Shown: positions 22,975 through 31,167 of the stretch, piece by piece | How the letters are laid out: each line of letters opens with the position of its first letter | Position numbering within the stretch: the stretch's first letter is position 1 | Assembly (NCBI RefSeq): GCF_049896245.1 | Contig: NZ_JAFCTX010000002.1 | Coordinates: forward strand, 62,001 to 126,000 | Length of the DNA: 64,000 nucleotides | DNA from: Cypionkella sp049896245 | GTDB lineage: Bacteria > Pseudomonadota > Alphaproteobacteria > Rhodobacterales > Rhodobacteraceae | Reading direction: 5' to 3' | Position numbers and translations under genes: made by a program | The notes under the pieces: model-generated | The model's database searches: none | Seen by the model: the letters and a program-made list of their open reading frames with translations, nothing else | Told to the model about the DNA's origin: nothing

Positions 22975-24798
22975 TTAGTCCTTGAATTGCAGGCGATAGA
23001 GGCCAGCGTAAAGCCCGCCCTGTGCCAGAAGTTGATCATGCGTGCCGGTTTCCGCAACCCTGCCGTGGTCCATCACCACGATTTTGTCGGCATTGCGCAC
23101 GGTGGCAAGCCGGTGCGCGATCACCAAAGTGGTGCGGCCTTGGCTGCCATGGGCAAGAGCTTCGGCGACGATGGATTCCGATTGCGCATCCAGCGCCGAG
23201 GTCGCTTCATCCAACAGCAGCACGGGGGCATCCTGCACCAAAGCCCGCGCAATCGCCACCCTTTGCCGCTGGCCACCCGACAGCGCAGAGCCGCGCGGGC
23301 CGACCGGGGTATCGACGCCACGCGCTAGCAAGGCCAGAAAATCGGCGACATGGGCGGCGCGCAGGGCGGCGTCTAGCGCATCTGGTTTCACGCTGCGACC
23401 CAAAGCGATGTTCTCGACGAGGGTTTCATCAAACAGCGCCGAGTCTTGCGTGACGGTGGCAAACAGCGCGCGTTGATCGGCCAAGGCGAGGCCGGAAGCG
23501 ATCACGCCGCCGATACGGATCACGCCACTGGCGGGCTCCATAAGCCCGGTCAGCAGGTGGAACACTGTGCTCTTGCCCGCCCCAGACGAGCCAACCAGTG
23601 CCGTGGTCTTGCCTGCCTCGGCGGTGAAGGACAGACCGCGCAGCACGGGTTGGTCGCCATGCGCGAAGCTGACATCCTCAAAACGAATTTCCGGCGCGCC
23701 GGGGGCGGGCAGAGCCAGGCTGACCTCGGGGCGGGGATAGGCGGGGCGGGCGTCAAACAGCGCGTAGATGCGTTCCAGGCTGGCGGAGGCGACTTGCCAG
23801 GTGCCCGACATCTCGCCTAAGCGGCGCAGGGGTTGGAAGGTCAGCGACATCGCGGTGAAGAACGACATGAAATCGCCAGTGGTGCGCTGGCCCGAGGAAA
23901 TCTCATCGCCTGCCATCAGCAACACCGCGAAAAATCCCAGACCCGTCACCAGATCAATCATCCCCGGCATCAGGCTGCGGGCGAAGATCGAGCGTACCTC
24001 GGCGCGGCGGATCGACTTTAGCACCGTGCGGAAGCGCCCGGTCTGGTAGTCTTCCATCCGGTTCAGCTTGATCGCGTTGATGCCGTGGAAAATCTCGTCT
24101 AAGCGCGTGGCGCGCTGGCCGGCCTGATCGCGCAGCTCGTTGGATTTGCGCCGCACATAGCGCTGCAACATTGCGGCGGGCAGGATCAGCAAGGGGGCGC
24201 CGATCAGCGCCGCCAGCGTCCAGTGCAGATCAATCGAGACGGCCACCGCCAGCAGGGTTATCAACCCCAGCAGATCGCGGCCAATGCCGGTGACCAAGGC
24301 GCTCCAGATGCCTTGCACCGCCCCGGTATCGCCCTGCACGCGTTCAATCAGCACACCGGGCGGGTTGGTCTGGAAAAACGGCGCATCCAGTGTCAGAATA
24401 TGGCGCAAAAGGTCGGATTGCATAGTCGCAGAAACCCGCTGAGAGATCGACCAGATCAGAGTGCGCGATACCACCACAGTGAAGGCGCGCGCGGCAAACA
24501 AACCGAAGATCGCAAAGCCGACACCGTAAAGCGCCGCCTCGCCGCCGGGGGTGAACACCACGTCGAACAGCGGTTTCAGCAGATACGACAACCCACCAAG
24601 CGCGCTGCCTTCGATGATCATCAACAGCAGGCACGCAAGGATGCCCCAGGTGTGTTGGTGGATATAGCCTGCCCAAAAACGCCGGAGCAGGCTGGGCGCA
24701 TGCAGGCTGGGCGCATGCTGACTGGGCCCTTGCTGACTGGGCCCTTGCTGACTGGGCCCTTGCTGACTGGGATTGGCTTGGGTCACAAGGCGAGGCAC
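22975..24798 (-). CDS. MsbA-like ABC exporter with repetitive N-terminus
   Basis: A 607-residue half-transporter. Residues 40-330 form the six-helix membrane domain; the C-terminal ATPase has 'GSSGAGKS' (Walker A), 'LSGGQRQRVAIARAL' (signature), 'VLLLDEATSALD' (Walker B) and 'IAHRLATV' (H-loop). It resembles MsbA/multidrug exporters and dimerises to flip lipids or export drugs. Its first 38 residues are odd: repeated SQQGP and SLHAP units encoded by a 15-bp tandem array. The GTG at 24798 has no good ribosome-binding site, so the true start may be different and the repeat part may not be translated. Confidence 0.87.
   Translation of the reverse strand: MPRLVTQANPSQQGPSQQGPSQQGPSQHAPSLHAPSLLRRFWAGYIHQHTWGILACLLLMIIEGSALGGLSYLLKPLFDVVFTPGGEAALYGVGFAIFGLFAARAFTVVVSRTLIWSISQRVSATMQSDLLRHILTLDAPFFQTNPPGVLIERVQGDTGAVQGIWSALVTGIGRDLLGLITLLAVAVSIDLHWTLAALIGAPLLILPAAMLQRYVRRKSNELRDQAGQRATRLDEIFHGINAIKLNRMEDYQTGRFRTVLKSIRRAEVRSIFARSLMPGMIDLVTGLGFFAVLLMAGDEISSGQRTTGDFMSFFTAMSLTFQPLRRLGEMSGTWQVASASLERIYALFDARPAYPRPEVSLALPAPGAPEIRFEDVSFAHGDQPVLRGLSFTAEAGKTTALVGSSGAGKSTVFHLLTGLMEPASGVIRIGGVIASGLALADQRALFATVTQDSALFDETLVENIALGRSVKPDALDAALRAAHVADFLALLARGVDTPVGPRGSALSGGQRQRVAIARALVQDAPVLLLDEATSALDAQSESIVAEALAHGSQGRTTLVIAHRLATVRNADKIVVMDHGRVAETGTHDQLLAQGGLYAGLYRLQFKD
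24687..24771 (-). repeat. 15-bp tandem array at the exporter's N-terminus
   Basis: Two copies of GCAGGCTGGGCGCAT (24687-24716) are followed by three copies of GCTGACTGGGCCCTT (24717-24761) and a partial one. The period of 15 keeps the frame, giving five-residue units. Such arrays change copy number easily. Confidence 0.9.
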
Positions 24799-24801
24799 TT
24801 T

Positions 24802-24843
24802 CGGTTGCGAGCGATTGGCGGTTGCGAGCGATTGGCGGTTGCG
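24802..24843. repeat. 17-bp tandem repeat upstream of the exporter
   Basis: CGGTTGCGAGCGATTGG occurs at 24802-24818 and 24819-24835, then a partial third copy to 24843. It sits just upstream of the GTG of the exporter, where a promoter or ribosome-binding site would be expected. Confidence 0.85.
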
Positions 24844-24978
24844 CGTGGCTGAATTGGTCTAGCTTGCGCAGGCGGTGAGGGCAAGCGCGGCTGCGGCGGC
24901 GGGCGCAGGACTGCTGCTGGCGATTGACGCGGCATATCGGCCCGGATAGCCATGTCAGGTTTGTATTTGGAGCCTGAC

Positions 24979-26187
24979 ATGACCCTCGCCAACGGCCGTC
25001 CTTATCTTGCCATTCCGGGCCCCTCGGTGATGCCCGACCGGGTGTTGGCCGCGATGCACCGAGCGGCACCGAACATCTATGAGGGGGCTTTGTATGATCT
25101 GGTGGCCTCGCTTTGGCCCGATCTGAAGGCGCTGGCGGGGACCAAAGCTTCGGTTGCGGCCTATATCGGCAATGGTCATGCGGTCTGGGAGGCGGCGAAC
25201 GCCAACATGTTCTCGCGTGGCGAGAAGGCTTTGGTGCTGGCGACCGGGCAATTCGGGCTGAGCTGGGCGAACTCGGCGCGCGCGATGGGGATTGAGGTTG
25301 AGGTGCTGGATTTCGGCAAATCGACCCCGGTTGATATGGCGCGCGTCGAGGGCGTTCTGCGCGCGGATAAGGCGGGCGGGATCAAGGCGGTTTTGACGAC
25401 GCAGGTGGATACGGCAAGCACGATCCGCACCGATGTGGCGGCATTGCGCGCGGTGATGGACAGCGCGGGGCATGGTGCGTTGCTGGCGGTGGATTGCATC
25501 GCAAGCTTGGGCTGTGATGAATACCGCATGGATGACTGGGGTGTCGATGTCACGGTGGCGGCAAGCCAAAAGGGGCTGATGACGCCGCCGGGGATGGGGT
25601 TCATCTGGTTTTCCGATAAGGCGCGGGCGCGGACTGTGGGCGCTGATTTGCGCACGCCGTATTGGGATTGGACCCCGCGTGCGGACGCCGAGGAGTTCTG
25701 GCAGCTGTGGAACGGCACCGCCCCCACCCATCATCTTTATGGGCTGCGCGAGGCTTTGACGATGATCGGCGAGGAGGGGCTGCCTGCGGTCTGGGCGCGG
25801 CATGACTGTCTGGCGCGCACAGTTTGGGCGGCGTTTGACTGCTGGGGGGCCGGCAATCCTTTGATCGGGCTGAACGTGGCCAGCCCTGCCGATCGGGGGC
25901 GGTCGGTGACGGCGGCGCGGTTTGGCGCACCCCACGCGACGCGGTTGCGGCAGTGGTGCGAGCATCGCGCCGGGGTGACGCTGGGGATCGGGCTGGGGAT
26001 GGCTCCGAGTTCGGACCCCGCCTATCACGGCTTTCTGCGGGTGGCGCACATGGGGCATGTGAACGCCCATATGACTTTGGGGGCGCTGGCGGTGATGGAA
26101 GCGGGGATGATCGCCTTGGATATCCCGCATGGGCCGGGGGCCTTGGCGGCGGCGGCGGCTGTGGTTGCGGCAGGAGCCGGGGTTTGA
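24979..26187 (+). CDS. Class V aminotransferase, serine/alanine-glyoxylate type
   Basis: A 402-residue fold-type I PLP enzyme. The N-terminus 'YLAIPGPSVMPDRVLAAM' and 'NIYEGALYDL' resemble serine-glyoxylate and alanine-glyoxylate aminotransferases. The PLP lysine is K198 in 'VAASQKGLMTPPGMGF'; 'TPTHHLYGLREAL'-type substrate blocks ('APTHHLYGLREAL') follow. It probably transfers the amino group of serine or alanine to glyoxylate, but the specificity is not readable. ATG 24979 is preferred to 24952 because GGAG lies at 24969-24972. It is divergent from the ABC exporter. Confidence 0.87.
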   Translation: MTLANGRPYLAIPGPSVMPDRVLAAMHRAAPNIYEGALYDLVASLWPDLKALAGTKASVAAYIGNGHAVWEAANANMFSRGEKALVLATGQFGLSWANSARAMGIEVEVLDFGKSTPVDMARVEGVLRADKAGGIKAVLTTQVDTASTIRTDVAALRAVMDSAGHGALLAVDCIASLGCDEYRMDDWGVDVTVAASQKGLMTPPGMGFIWFSDKARARTVGADLRTPYWDWTPRADAEEFWQLWNGTAPTHHLYGLREALTMIGEEGLPAVWARHDCLARTVWAAFDCWGAGNPLIGLNVASPADRGRSVTAARFGAPHATRLRQWCEHRAGVTLGIGLGMAPSSDPAYHGFLRVAHMGHVNAHMTLGALAVMEAGMIALDIPHGPGALAAAAAVVAAGAGV

Positions 26188-26593
26188 GGGCCCGTCTACG
26201 CCTGGACAGATTCGCGCGTGTGGGTTTTCAAGAGGTTAGCCTTGGGTGGTTCATACTGTCTTAACCTTTGACGGCAGGGATCTGAAACGGGGGCGGTCTC
26301 GGCCCCCATCAAGGGGGCGCTCGACCGCGCTGCCGGGGGATGGGTTTGCGGCGTTGCGCTTGGCGTTGATCGAGGCCGCTCCGCGGGGAGTATTTGGCAA
26401 AGAGCAAATCCTGGCGAGATTGAGGGGCTTGGGGTTTATTCTGTGCGGAGGGGGCGGTGACGGGGCTGTTTTGGTTTCGCGGCAAGCATAGGCAGCGAAA
26501 AATGCTGTCGCGTGATGTGCGTGGTTGCGATTTTCGATTGCCTGCAAGTTTGAACTCCACTGGACTGCTTGCGGGTGATGGGAGGCTGGTGCG
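26188..26593. other. Intergenic stretch with dispersed repeats, no gene seen
   Basis: This 406-bp gap holds one copy of a long dispersed repeat (26301-26407). A short open frame crosses it (26246-26491) but its middle is repeat sequence and it has no family resemblance, so I do not call it. No terminator with a clear T-run was seen. Confidence 0.6.
26301..26407. repeat. Long dispersed repeat, left copy flanking the GFA gene
   Basis: It starts GGCCCCCATCAAGGGGGCGC, continues CTCGACCGCGCTGCCGGGG and ends GCTCCGCGGGGAGTATTT plus GGCAAAGAGCAA (26378-26407). The copy at 27065-27170 has the same order of blocks. The last block alone also occurs at 49324-49353. Confidence 0.8.
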
Positions 26594-27019
26594 ATGACGG
26601 ATGAAGCGCGCGGGATGCTGGAGGCGGCCTGTCATTGCGGGGCGGTGCAGTTTCGGCTGCGGCTAAGCGATGGGGTGACCTCGGCGCGGCGCTGTGATTG
26701 CTCGCTGTGCCGGATGCGCGGGGCGGTTGTGGTCTCGGCGCAGGTTGGGCGCATTGAATTCGTGCGGAGTGAGGAGAATTTGAGCCTGTACCAGTTCAAC
26801 ACTTGGGTGGCGCGACATTATTTTTGCAAGACCTGCGGGATTTACACCCATCATCAGCGCAGGTCAAACCCCGGGCAGTTTGGCGTCAATGTGGCCTGCA
26901 TTGCGGGGATGTCACCGTTTGATTTTGCTGAGGTTTTGGTGATGAACGGCGTGGCGCATCCCTCGGATTCTGGCGGTGGCGACCGGGTGGCGGGGGTGTT
27001 GCGGTTCTCGAAGATCTGA
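26594..27019 (+). CDS. GFA-domain (glutathione-dependent formaldehyde-activating type) protein
   Basis: A 141-residue zinc-binding GFA-family protein. The cysteine pattern is C13-x-C15 ('CHCG'), C34/C36/C39 ('CDCSLC') and C78/C81 ('CKTCG'), as in the fold. Only the namesake enzymes act on the formaldehyde-glutathione adduct; most small members have no proven reaction. It stands alone between two copies of a long direct repeat, which suggests the segment may have moved or been duplicated as a unit. Confidence 0.9.
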   Translation: MTDEARGMLEAACHCGAVQFRLRLSDGVTSARRCDCSLCRMRGAVVVSAQVGRIEFVRSEENLSLYQFNTWVARHYFCKTCGIYTHHQRRSNPGQFGVNVACIAGMSPFDFAEVLVMNGVAHPSDSGGGDRVAGVLRFSKI

Positions 27020-27064
27020 GCAGGTGTTCTGAGACGCGGGTATTTGAGACGGCGGAGCGGTTTT

Positions 27065-27170
27065 GGCCGCCATCAAGGGGCACTCGACCGCGCTGCCGGG
27101 GCATGGCTTTGCAGCCTTGGGTCGGGGCAGGCGGTGGGATGCTCCGCAGGGAGTATTTGGCAAAGAGCAA
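27065..27170. repeat. Long dispersed repeat, right copy flanking the GFA gene
   Basis: Same block order as 26301-26407: GGCCGCCATCAAGGGG, CTCGACCGCGCTGCCGGGG, then GCTCCGCAGGGAGTATTT and GGCAAAGAGCAA (27141-27170). Direct orientation, about 764 bp apart. Confidence 0.8.
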
Positions 27171-27834
27171 TGGCTTTTGTCGGGGGCTGTGCTCGGGGCG
27201 GATTTCAGCGATTTGGCGTTGCGGCAAGACGGACATGTGTTTGTCAGTGCTGCGGCCAGTGGCGCGAGTTGGCATAAAACGCCAGATTATTTGCGGCACG
27301 CAGCACGGAAACAGCACTTTGCTGCGTGATTTGTTGGTGGCGACGCGGGAGGCGGGTGCGCCGGATTGGTTTTCCATGCGCGATGCGGGTCCGGTTTCGC
27401 CGCGGCCCTGCGCCCTGCCGGAGCGCGGTGATCTTGATGTCGTTGCTGATGGATCAACCTATTTGGCGGCGGCGATCAGGGGGGTAGCGGGAAGACTGGG
27501 GTGTTTGGCCTGCGGTTGATGCGGGCGATGTGTTGGGGGTGATTTCCGCGGTTTATCCGGGGCTGTCTTCGGACCGCGCAGTGCTGCGGCGGGCGTTTGG
27601 CAGCACTGGTTTGCCGAGCGGGGCATTGCTGCGGCGTGTGTTTGGCAGCGCTGGTTTGCCGAGCGGCGCATTGCGTGGTTGCGGATGCGCTATGACAGCG
27701 CTGCGGCTGAGCCGACAGCAGAGGTGGCGCGGATTTGTGTGGCTTTGGGCGTGGCGGAGCCTGTCGCGCGGCGGCTGATATCGGGGGGTGCGAAACGCAC
27801 GGATGCGGCACATGCGGCTTGGATGCTGCGGTAG
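27171..27834 (+). pseudogene. Decayed gene of unknown function with frameshifts and an internal duplication
   Basis: Coding-like pieces occur in succession in different frames. First 'ADFSDLALRQDGHVFVSAAA' to about 27320; then 'LRDLLVATREAGAPDWFSMR' and onward to about 27480; then 'EDWGVWPAVDAGDVLGVISA' onward to the tandem duplication; finally 'RWFAERRIAWLRMRYDSAAA' and 'ICVALGVAEPVARRLISGG' ending at the TAG of 27832. Joined, they look like one protein of about 200 residues. At least three shifts are needed, one near a six-G run (about 27478), one at the unequal duplication. The left end is unclear. Sequencing error could explain a homopolymer shift but not the duplication. Family not recognised. 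The rest of 27020-28062 holds only repeats. Confidence 0.6.
27583..27670 (+). repeat. Unequal tandem duplication (45 + 43 bp) in the decayed gene
   Basis: Unit 27583-27627 and unit 27628-27670 share GCTGCGGCG, GTTTGGCAGC, CTGGTTTGCCGAGCGG and CATT. They differ in length by two bases, which shifts the frame. Confidence 0.85.
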
Positions 27835-27949
27835 TGATTGGATGGGATGGTGCAGGCTTGAGCTTGTGGCTGAGGCCGCGCGCTGCGGGATTGGATTTGA
27901 GATCGGGGTGCCGGGGGTGAGCTGCGTCTCTGGATAACGGAAAACTTTG

Positions 27950-27988
27950 GCATTCCGGTCTGGATATTTGAGCCAATATGAAAGCCGG
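27950..27988. repeat. Dispersed element ending GATATTTGAGCCAATATGAAAGCC
   Basis: CATTCCGGTCTGGATATTTGA, then GCCAATATGAAAGCC. A near copy of the tail (ATATTTAGACCAGTATGAAAGCC) lies at 51578-51610. It belongs to the same broad group as the other ATATTTGAG elements. Confidence 0.6.
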
Positions 27989-28062
27989 GATGATTTTCTA
28001 TTAGGTATAATCAATCAATATCAAAGCGTTGTTGAGATAACATCATGCATCACATGAAGTGC

Positions 28063-28956
28063 TTATGGCTGCTCTATCGCGTCGGATGTGGCGCGGTTGC
28101 GCTCGGTCAGCGTGATGTAGAGCGCGCAGGCGATCAGCACACCGACGCCGAGGAAGGTCAGGGCATCGGGGAAATCACCGAAGAAATACCAGCCGACGGC
28201 GGTGGCGACCACCATCTCGGTATAGGCCAAAGGTGCCAGCAGCGAGGCCTCGGCATAATCATAGGCGCGCACGATCAGGTAGTGGCCGAAGGTGGCGATG
28301 ACCCCCAAGCCTGCGCACATCAACCATTGCGCGGGCGTTGGGCTATGCCAGACGAAGGGCATGGCGAGGCTGAGAAACGCCGCACCCACCGCGTTGGTTT
28401 GAAAGGTGGTGACCATGGCGGGCGCGCGGCCCGAGATGTGGCGGGTCATCACGAAATAGATCGCAAGGAAAGTGCCAGCGCCGAGTGCCAGCAGGCTGCC
28501 GGGGTTCAGCGCGACAAAGCCGGGGCGGATGATGATCAAGGTGCCTGCAAAGCCCACGGCGACTGCGGCCCAGCGGTTGCGGGGCACGGTTTCTTTCAGC
28601 ACCAGCGCCGACAGCGCGATGACAACCAAGGGCTGCACAAAGAAGATCGCCAGCGCGTCGGCGATCGGAAGGTATTTCAGCGACAGAAAGAAGCAAAAGG
28701 TGGCGAGGATCAGGAAAGCGGCGCGCAGGCTGTGATAGACGGGGCGGTCGGGGATCAGGCCTTTTGGGCCTTTGTGGGGCAGCGCGAAGGGCAGGGCCAC
28801 GAGTGCTCCGACGCTGAGCCGGGCCCAGACGATTTGCAGCACCGGCACGCCCTGCTGGCCGAGGAATTTGGCGAAAACGTCGATGAAGGGCAGGCTGGCC
28901 ATCGCGCCCAGCATGAAGGCAACGCCGATCAGCGGCGAGGCGGGGGGGCGGGGCAT
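28063..28956 (-). CDS. EamA/DMT family transporter
   Basis: A 297-residue, ten-helix drug/metabolite transporter with two EamA repeats: 'ADALAIFFVQPLVVIALSALVL' in the first and 'YDYAEASLLAPLAYTEMVVATA' in the second, both typical. These carriers export amino acids or other metabolites. The start is set at ATG 28956 (MPRPPASPLIGV), with AGGA upstream; a longer frame exists but adds a non-hydrophobic Arg/Pro/Gln-rich stretch. Divergent from the amidase gene across 279 bp, in which I see no clear site. Confidence 0.9.
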   Translation of the reverse strand: MPRPPASPLIGVAFMLGAMASLPFIDVFAKFLGQQGVPVLQIVWARLSVGALVALPFALPHKGPKGLIPDRPVYHSLRAAFLILATFCFFLSLKYLPIADALAIFFVQPLVVIALSALVLKETVPRNRWAAVAVGFAGTLIIIRPGFVALNPGSLLALGAGTFLAIYFVMTRHISGRAPAMVTTFQTNAVGAAFLSLAMPFVWHSPTPAQWLMCAGLGVIATFGHYLIVRAYDYAEASLLAPLAYTEMVVATAVGWYFFGDFPDALTFLGVGVLIACALYITLTERNRATSDAIEQP

Positions 28957-29235
28957 GATCTGGCGTCCTGCAACGGGGGGCCTTTCGGGGCGTTGGTGTC
29001 TGTCTAGGGGGGGCTGGTTGCGGGGTCCAGCCTGTTTGCGACATCGTGGCCGGGGATGGTCTGGGCGTTGACAGTGTAACTCTGGCTGGTGGCGGATGGC
29101 TGCGGTGCTGCGGTTTTGGGCGATCTGCTGAAAAATCACGCGGATTTGCGGATGCAGCCCGGTTGTGGGGAGTTTCGGCCTTCACCCTGCCGGGGGCGCT
29201 GCTATGATAAGGCGAAATTGCAACGTAGGCCTGCC

Positions 29236-30027
29236 ATGCCCTCCGCTACGCCAAACGCCATGCGCCGCCCCGTTGTCGGGATCATCGGCAATGCGCACAC
29301 CATGAACGAGCGCTATGAGGTGCATGCCGCCGGGCATATCAACTCGGAAGCGGTGGCGGAGGTGGCGTGTTGCGTGCCGTTGATCGTACCGGCGGACCCT
29401 CGGTTTGTCTCGGTCGCCGATCTGATGGCGGTGTGTGACGGGTTTTTGCTGACCGGGGGGCGGCCCAATGTGCATCCCGATGAATATGGTGAGGCGGAAA
29501 CCCCGGCGCATGGCGCGTTTGACCGCGGGCGCGATGCGATCACGCTGCCGCTGATCCGGGCTTGTGTGGCCAGTGGTCAGCCGTTTTTTGGGGTGTGCCG
29601 GGGGTTTCAAGAGGTTAATGTGGCGATGGGCGGCTCGCTTTACCCCGAAATCCGTGATCTGCCGGGGCGGTTGAACCACCGGATGCCACCGGATGGCACG
29701 ATGGAGGAGGTGTTCGCGCATCGCCATGTGGTGAAATTCACCGAAGGCGGGGTGTTTGCGCGGCTGATGGGGGCGTCCGAAGTGATGACCAACACGCTGC
29801 ATGGGCAAGGGATTGCGCGGGCAGGCGGGCGGATTGTGATTGATGGCGTCGCACCGGATGGCACGCCCGAGGCGCTTTATGTTAAGGATGCGCCGGGGTT
29901 CACGCTGTCGGTGCAGTGGCATCCCGAATGGAATGCGGCGAATGATCCGGTGTCGCGGCCTTTGTTCACGGCGTTTGGCGATGCAGTGCGGGCTTGGGCG
30001 GCGCGGGCTTGGGCGGCGCGGGGATAG
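29236..30027 (+). CDS. Gamma-glutamyl-gamma-aminobutyrate hydrolase family (class I GATase) protein
   Basis: A 263-residue PuuD-like hydrolase. The nucleophile is C121 in 'FFGVCRGFQEVNVAMGG'; H229 and E231 ('VQWHPEW') complete the triad. 'RPVVGIIGN' and 'DGFLLTGGRPNVHPDEYG' are family blocks. PuuD releases GABA from gamma-glutamyl-GABA in putrescine breakdown; no other puu gene is near, so the substrate is uncertain. The C-terminus ends in a seven-residue tandem repeat (RAWAARAWAARG). ATG 29236 is chosen since homology begins there. Confidence 0.9.
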   Translation: MPSATPNAMRRPVVGIIGNAHTMNERYEVHAAGHINSEAVAEVACCVPLIVPADPRFVSVADLMAVCDGFLLTGGRPNVHPDEYGEAETPAHGAFDRGRDAITLPLIRACVASGQPFFGVCRGFQEVNVAMGGSLYPEIRDLPGRLNHRMPPDGTMEEVFAHRHVVKFTEGGVFARLMGASEVMTNTLHGQGIARAGGRIVIDGVAPDGTPEALYVKDAPGFTLSVQWHPEWNAANDPVSRPLFTAFGDAVRAWAARAWAARG

Positions 30028-30068
30028 GCGTTTAGGGATTTTTAACCAAGGTGCGGCAGGATGCCGGC

Positions 30069-30296
30069 ATGTCCGCTTTGCCCCCAATCAGTCCTCAGCA
30101 GTTTTTCCTGGAGCTTTTTGGCTCGCAAGCCGCGATGAGTGGCGCAATCATTCGGCGCAAGGTGCGGGATGTAGAGCGTTACATCGGGCGGGAGGCGTTC
30201 TTGGCCGAAGCCAAGCGGCGGGGATTTCCGGTGGTGGAAAATGCCGGGCAGTTTGTGATCTTTTGCAATAATGAACCGATCCGACGGCTGTTGTAG
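30069..30296 (+). CDS. Small conserved-looking protein, 75 residues
   Basis: MSALPPISPQQFFLELFG, then an amphipathic stretch 'GAIIRRKVRDVERYIGREAF' and 'GFPVVENAGQFVIFCNNEPI', ending RRLL. The start at 30069 has AGGA nine bases upstream. I recall similar short proteins in Rhodobacterales, some carrying a doubtful phosphoribosylanthranilate isomerase label; at 75 residues it cannot be that enzyme. Function unknown. Confidence 0.7.
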   Translation: MSALPPISPQQFFLELFGSQAAMSGAIIRRKVRDVERYIGREAFLAEAKRRGFPVVENAGQFVIFCNNEPIRRLL

Positions 30297-30298
30297 GG

Positions 30299-30341
30299 CG
30301 ATTTTCGCGCGAAAATCGTGCCGGAATTCGCGCGAATTCCG
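30299..30341. repeat. Two adjacent perfect 20-bp palindromes
   Basis: CGATTTTCGCGCGAAAATCG (30299-30318) and CGGAATTCGCGCGAATTCCG (30322-30341) are each perfect palindromes with the same CGCGCG-type core, three bases apart. They lie between the small gene and the lyxose isomerase. They may be a paired operator, or a bimodular REP. Confidence 0.9.
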
Positions 30342-30408
30342 ATCCCGATTGGCGTTGTTGGCGCAAACATTGGCGGTATACTGCGGGCAGATTCTTGGGA
30401 GATTGACG

Positions 30409-31092
30409 ATGAAGCGTTCGCGTATCAATGAGATCATGGCTGGGGCAGAGGATATGGTGCGCCAGTATGGCTTTGTCTTGCCGCCCTTTGCCAACTGGAC
30501 TCCGGCTGAGTTCAAGGCGAACAAACCGATTGCATCGCGGGTGATTGAGGGCCGCTGCGGCTGGGATATCACCGATTACGGTCAGGGTCGGTTTGATCAG
30601 ATGGGGCTGTTTCTGTTCACCTTGCGCAATGGATCGCTGGTCGATCTGCAACGCGGCGGTGGGATGTGCTATGCCGAGAAGCTGTTGATTTCGCGGCAGG
30701 ATCAGCTGTCGCCGATGCACACCCATGTCATCAAAGCGGAAGATATCATCAACCGGGGCGGGGCGACTTTGGTGGTTGAACTTTATGGTTCGGACGATAA
30801 AGGCAACTGGGCGGCGGATCGCGGCGGGCTGGTGCGTTGTGACGGTATTGAGCGACCTTACAAGCCCGGCGACAAGCTGAAACTCGCGCCGGGTGAATCG
30901 GTGACGCTGATGCCGGGCGATTGGCACGCGTTTTGGGGCGAGGGCGGCGATGTGTTGATTGGCGAGGTCTCGACGGTGAACGACGATGTCACCGACAACG
31001 TGTTCCGCGAGCCGATTGGGCGGTTTGCCGATATTGAAGAAGATGTAGCGCCGACGCATTTGCTGGTCAGCGATTACGACAAGTGGTTGTGA
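30409..31092 (+). CDS. D-lyxose ketol-isomerase family protein
   Basis: A 227-residue cupin of the D-lyxose isomerase family (formerly DUF1498). It interconverts D-lyxose and D-xylulose, and related members act on D-mannose. Metal-site region: 'SPMHTHVIKAEDIINRGG' (two histidines and a glutamate) and 'LMPGDWHAFWGEGGDVLIGEVS' further on. The N-terminus 'MKRSRINEIMAGAEDMVRQYGF' is typical. ATG 30409 is preferred to upstream in-frame starts, which would run through the palindromes. No sugar transporter or kinase is adjacent. Confidence 0.9.
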   Translation: MKRSRINEIMAGAEDMVRQYGFVLPPFANWTPAEFKANKPIASRVIEGRCGWDITDYGQGRFDQMGLFLFTLRNGSLVDLQRGGGMCYAEKLLISRQDQLSPMHTHVIKAEDIINRGGATLVVELYGSDDKGNWAADRGGLVRCDGIERPYKPGDKLKLAPGESVTLMPGDWHAFWGEGGDVLIGEVSTVNDDVTDNVFREPIGRFADIEEDVAPTHLLVSDYDKWL

Positions 31093-31121
31093 GGCCGTCG
31101 GAACTCTAAGCATGAAAAAAC

Positions 31122-31148
31122 CCGCCTCAAACTGAGGCGGTTTTTTTT
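31122..31148. terminator. Bidirectional terminator
   Basis: CCGCCTCA-AAC-TGAGGCGG (31122-31140) is a perfect 8-bp stem, with eight T after it and six A just before. It serves the isomerase and the convergent L,D-transpeptidase. Confidence 0.94.
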
Positions 31149-31167
31149 GTTGGCTGCCGCGTTCCGC

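Noticed and set aside
22201..23328. 375-residue forward open frame
   Set aside because: Antisense to ygfZ and the ABC exporter ATPase, both with diagnostic motifs.
24687..24771. CRISPR-like short repeats
   Set aside because: The units are 15 bp, contiguous and without spacers; this is a coding tandem repeat. No cas genes occur in the window.
26246..26491. 81-residue open frame in the gap before the GFA gene
   Set aside because: Most of it is dispersed repeat sequence shared with 27065-27170; no independent coding evidence.
26188..28062. Insertion sequence in the repeat-rich region
   Set aside because: No transposase frame and no paired terminal inverted repeats with target duplication were seen.
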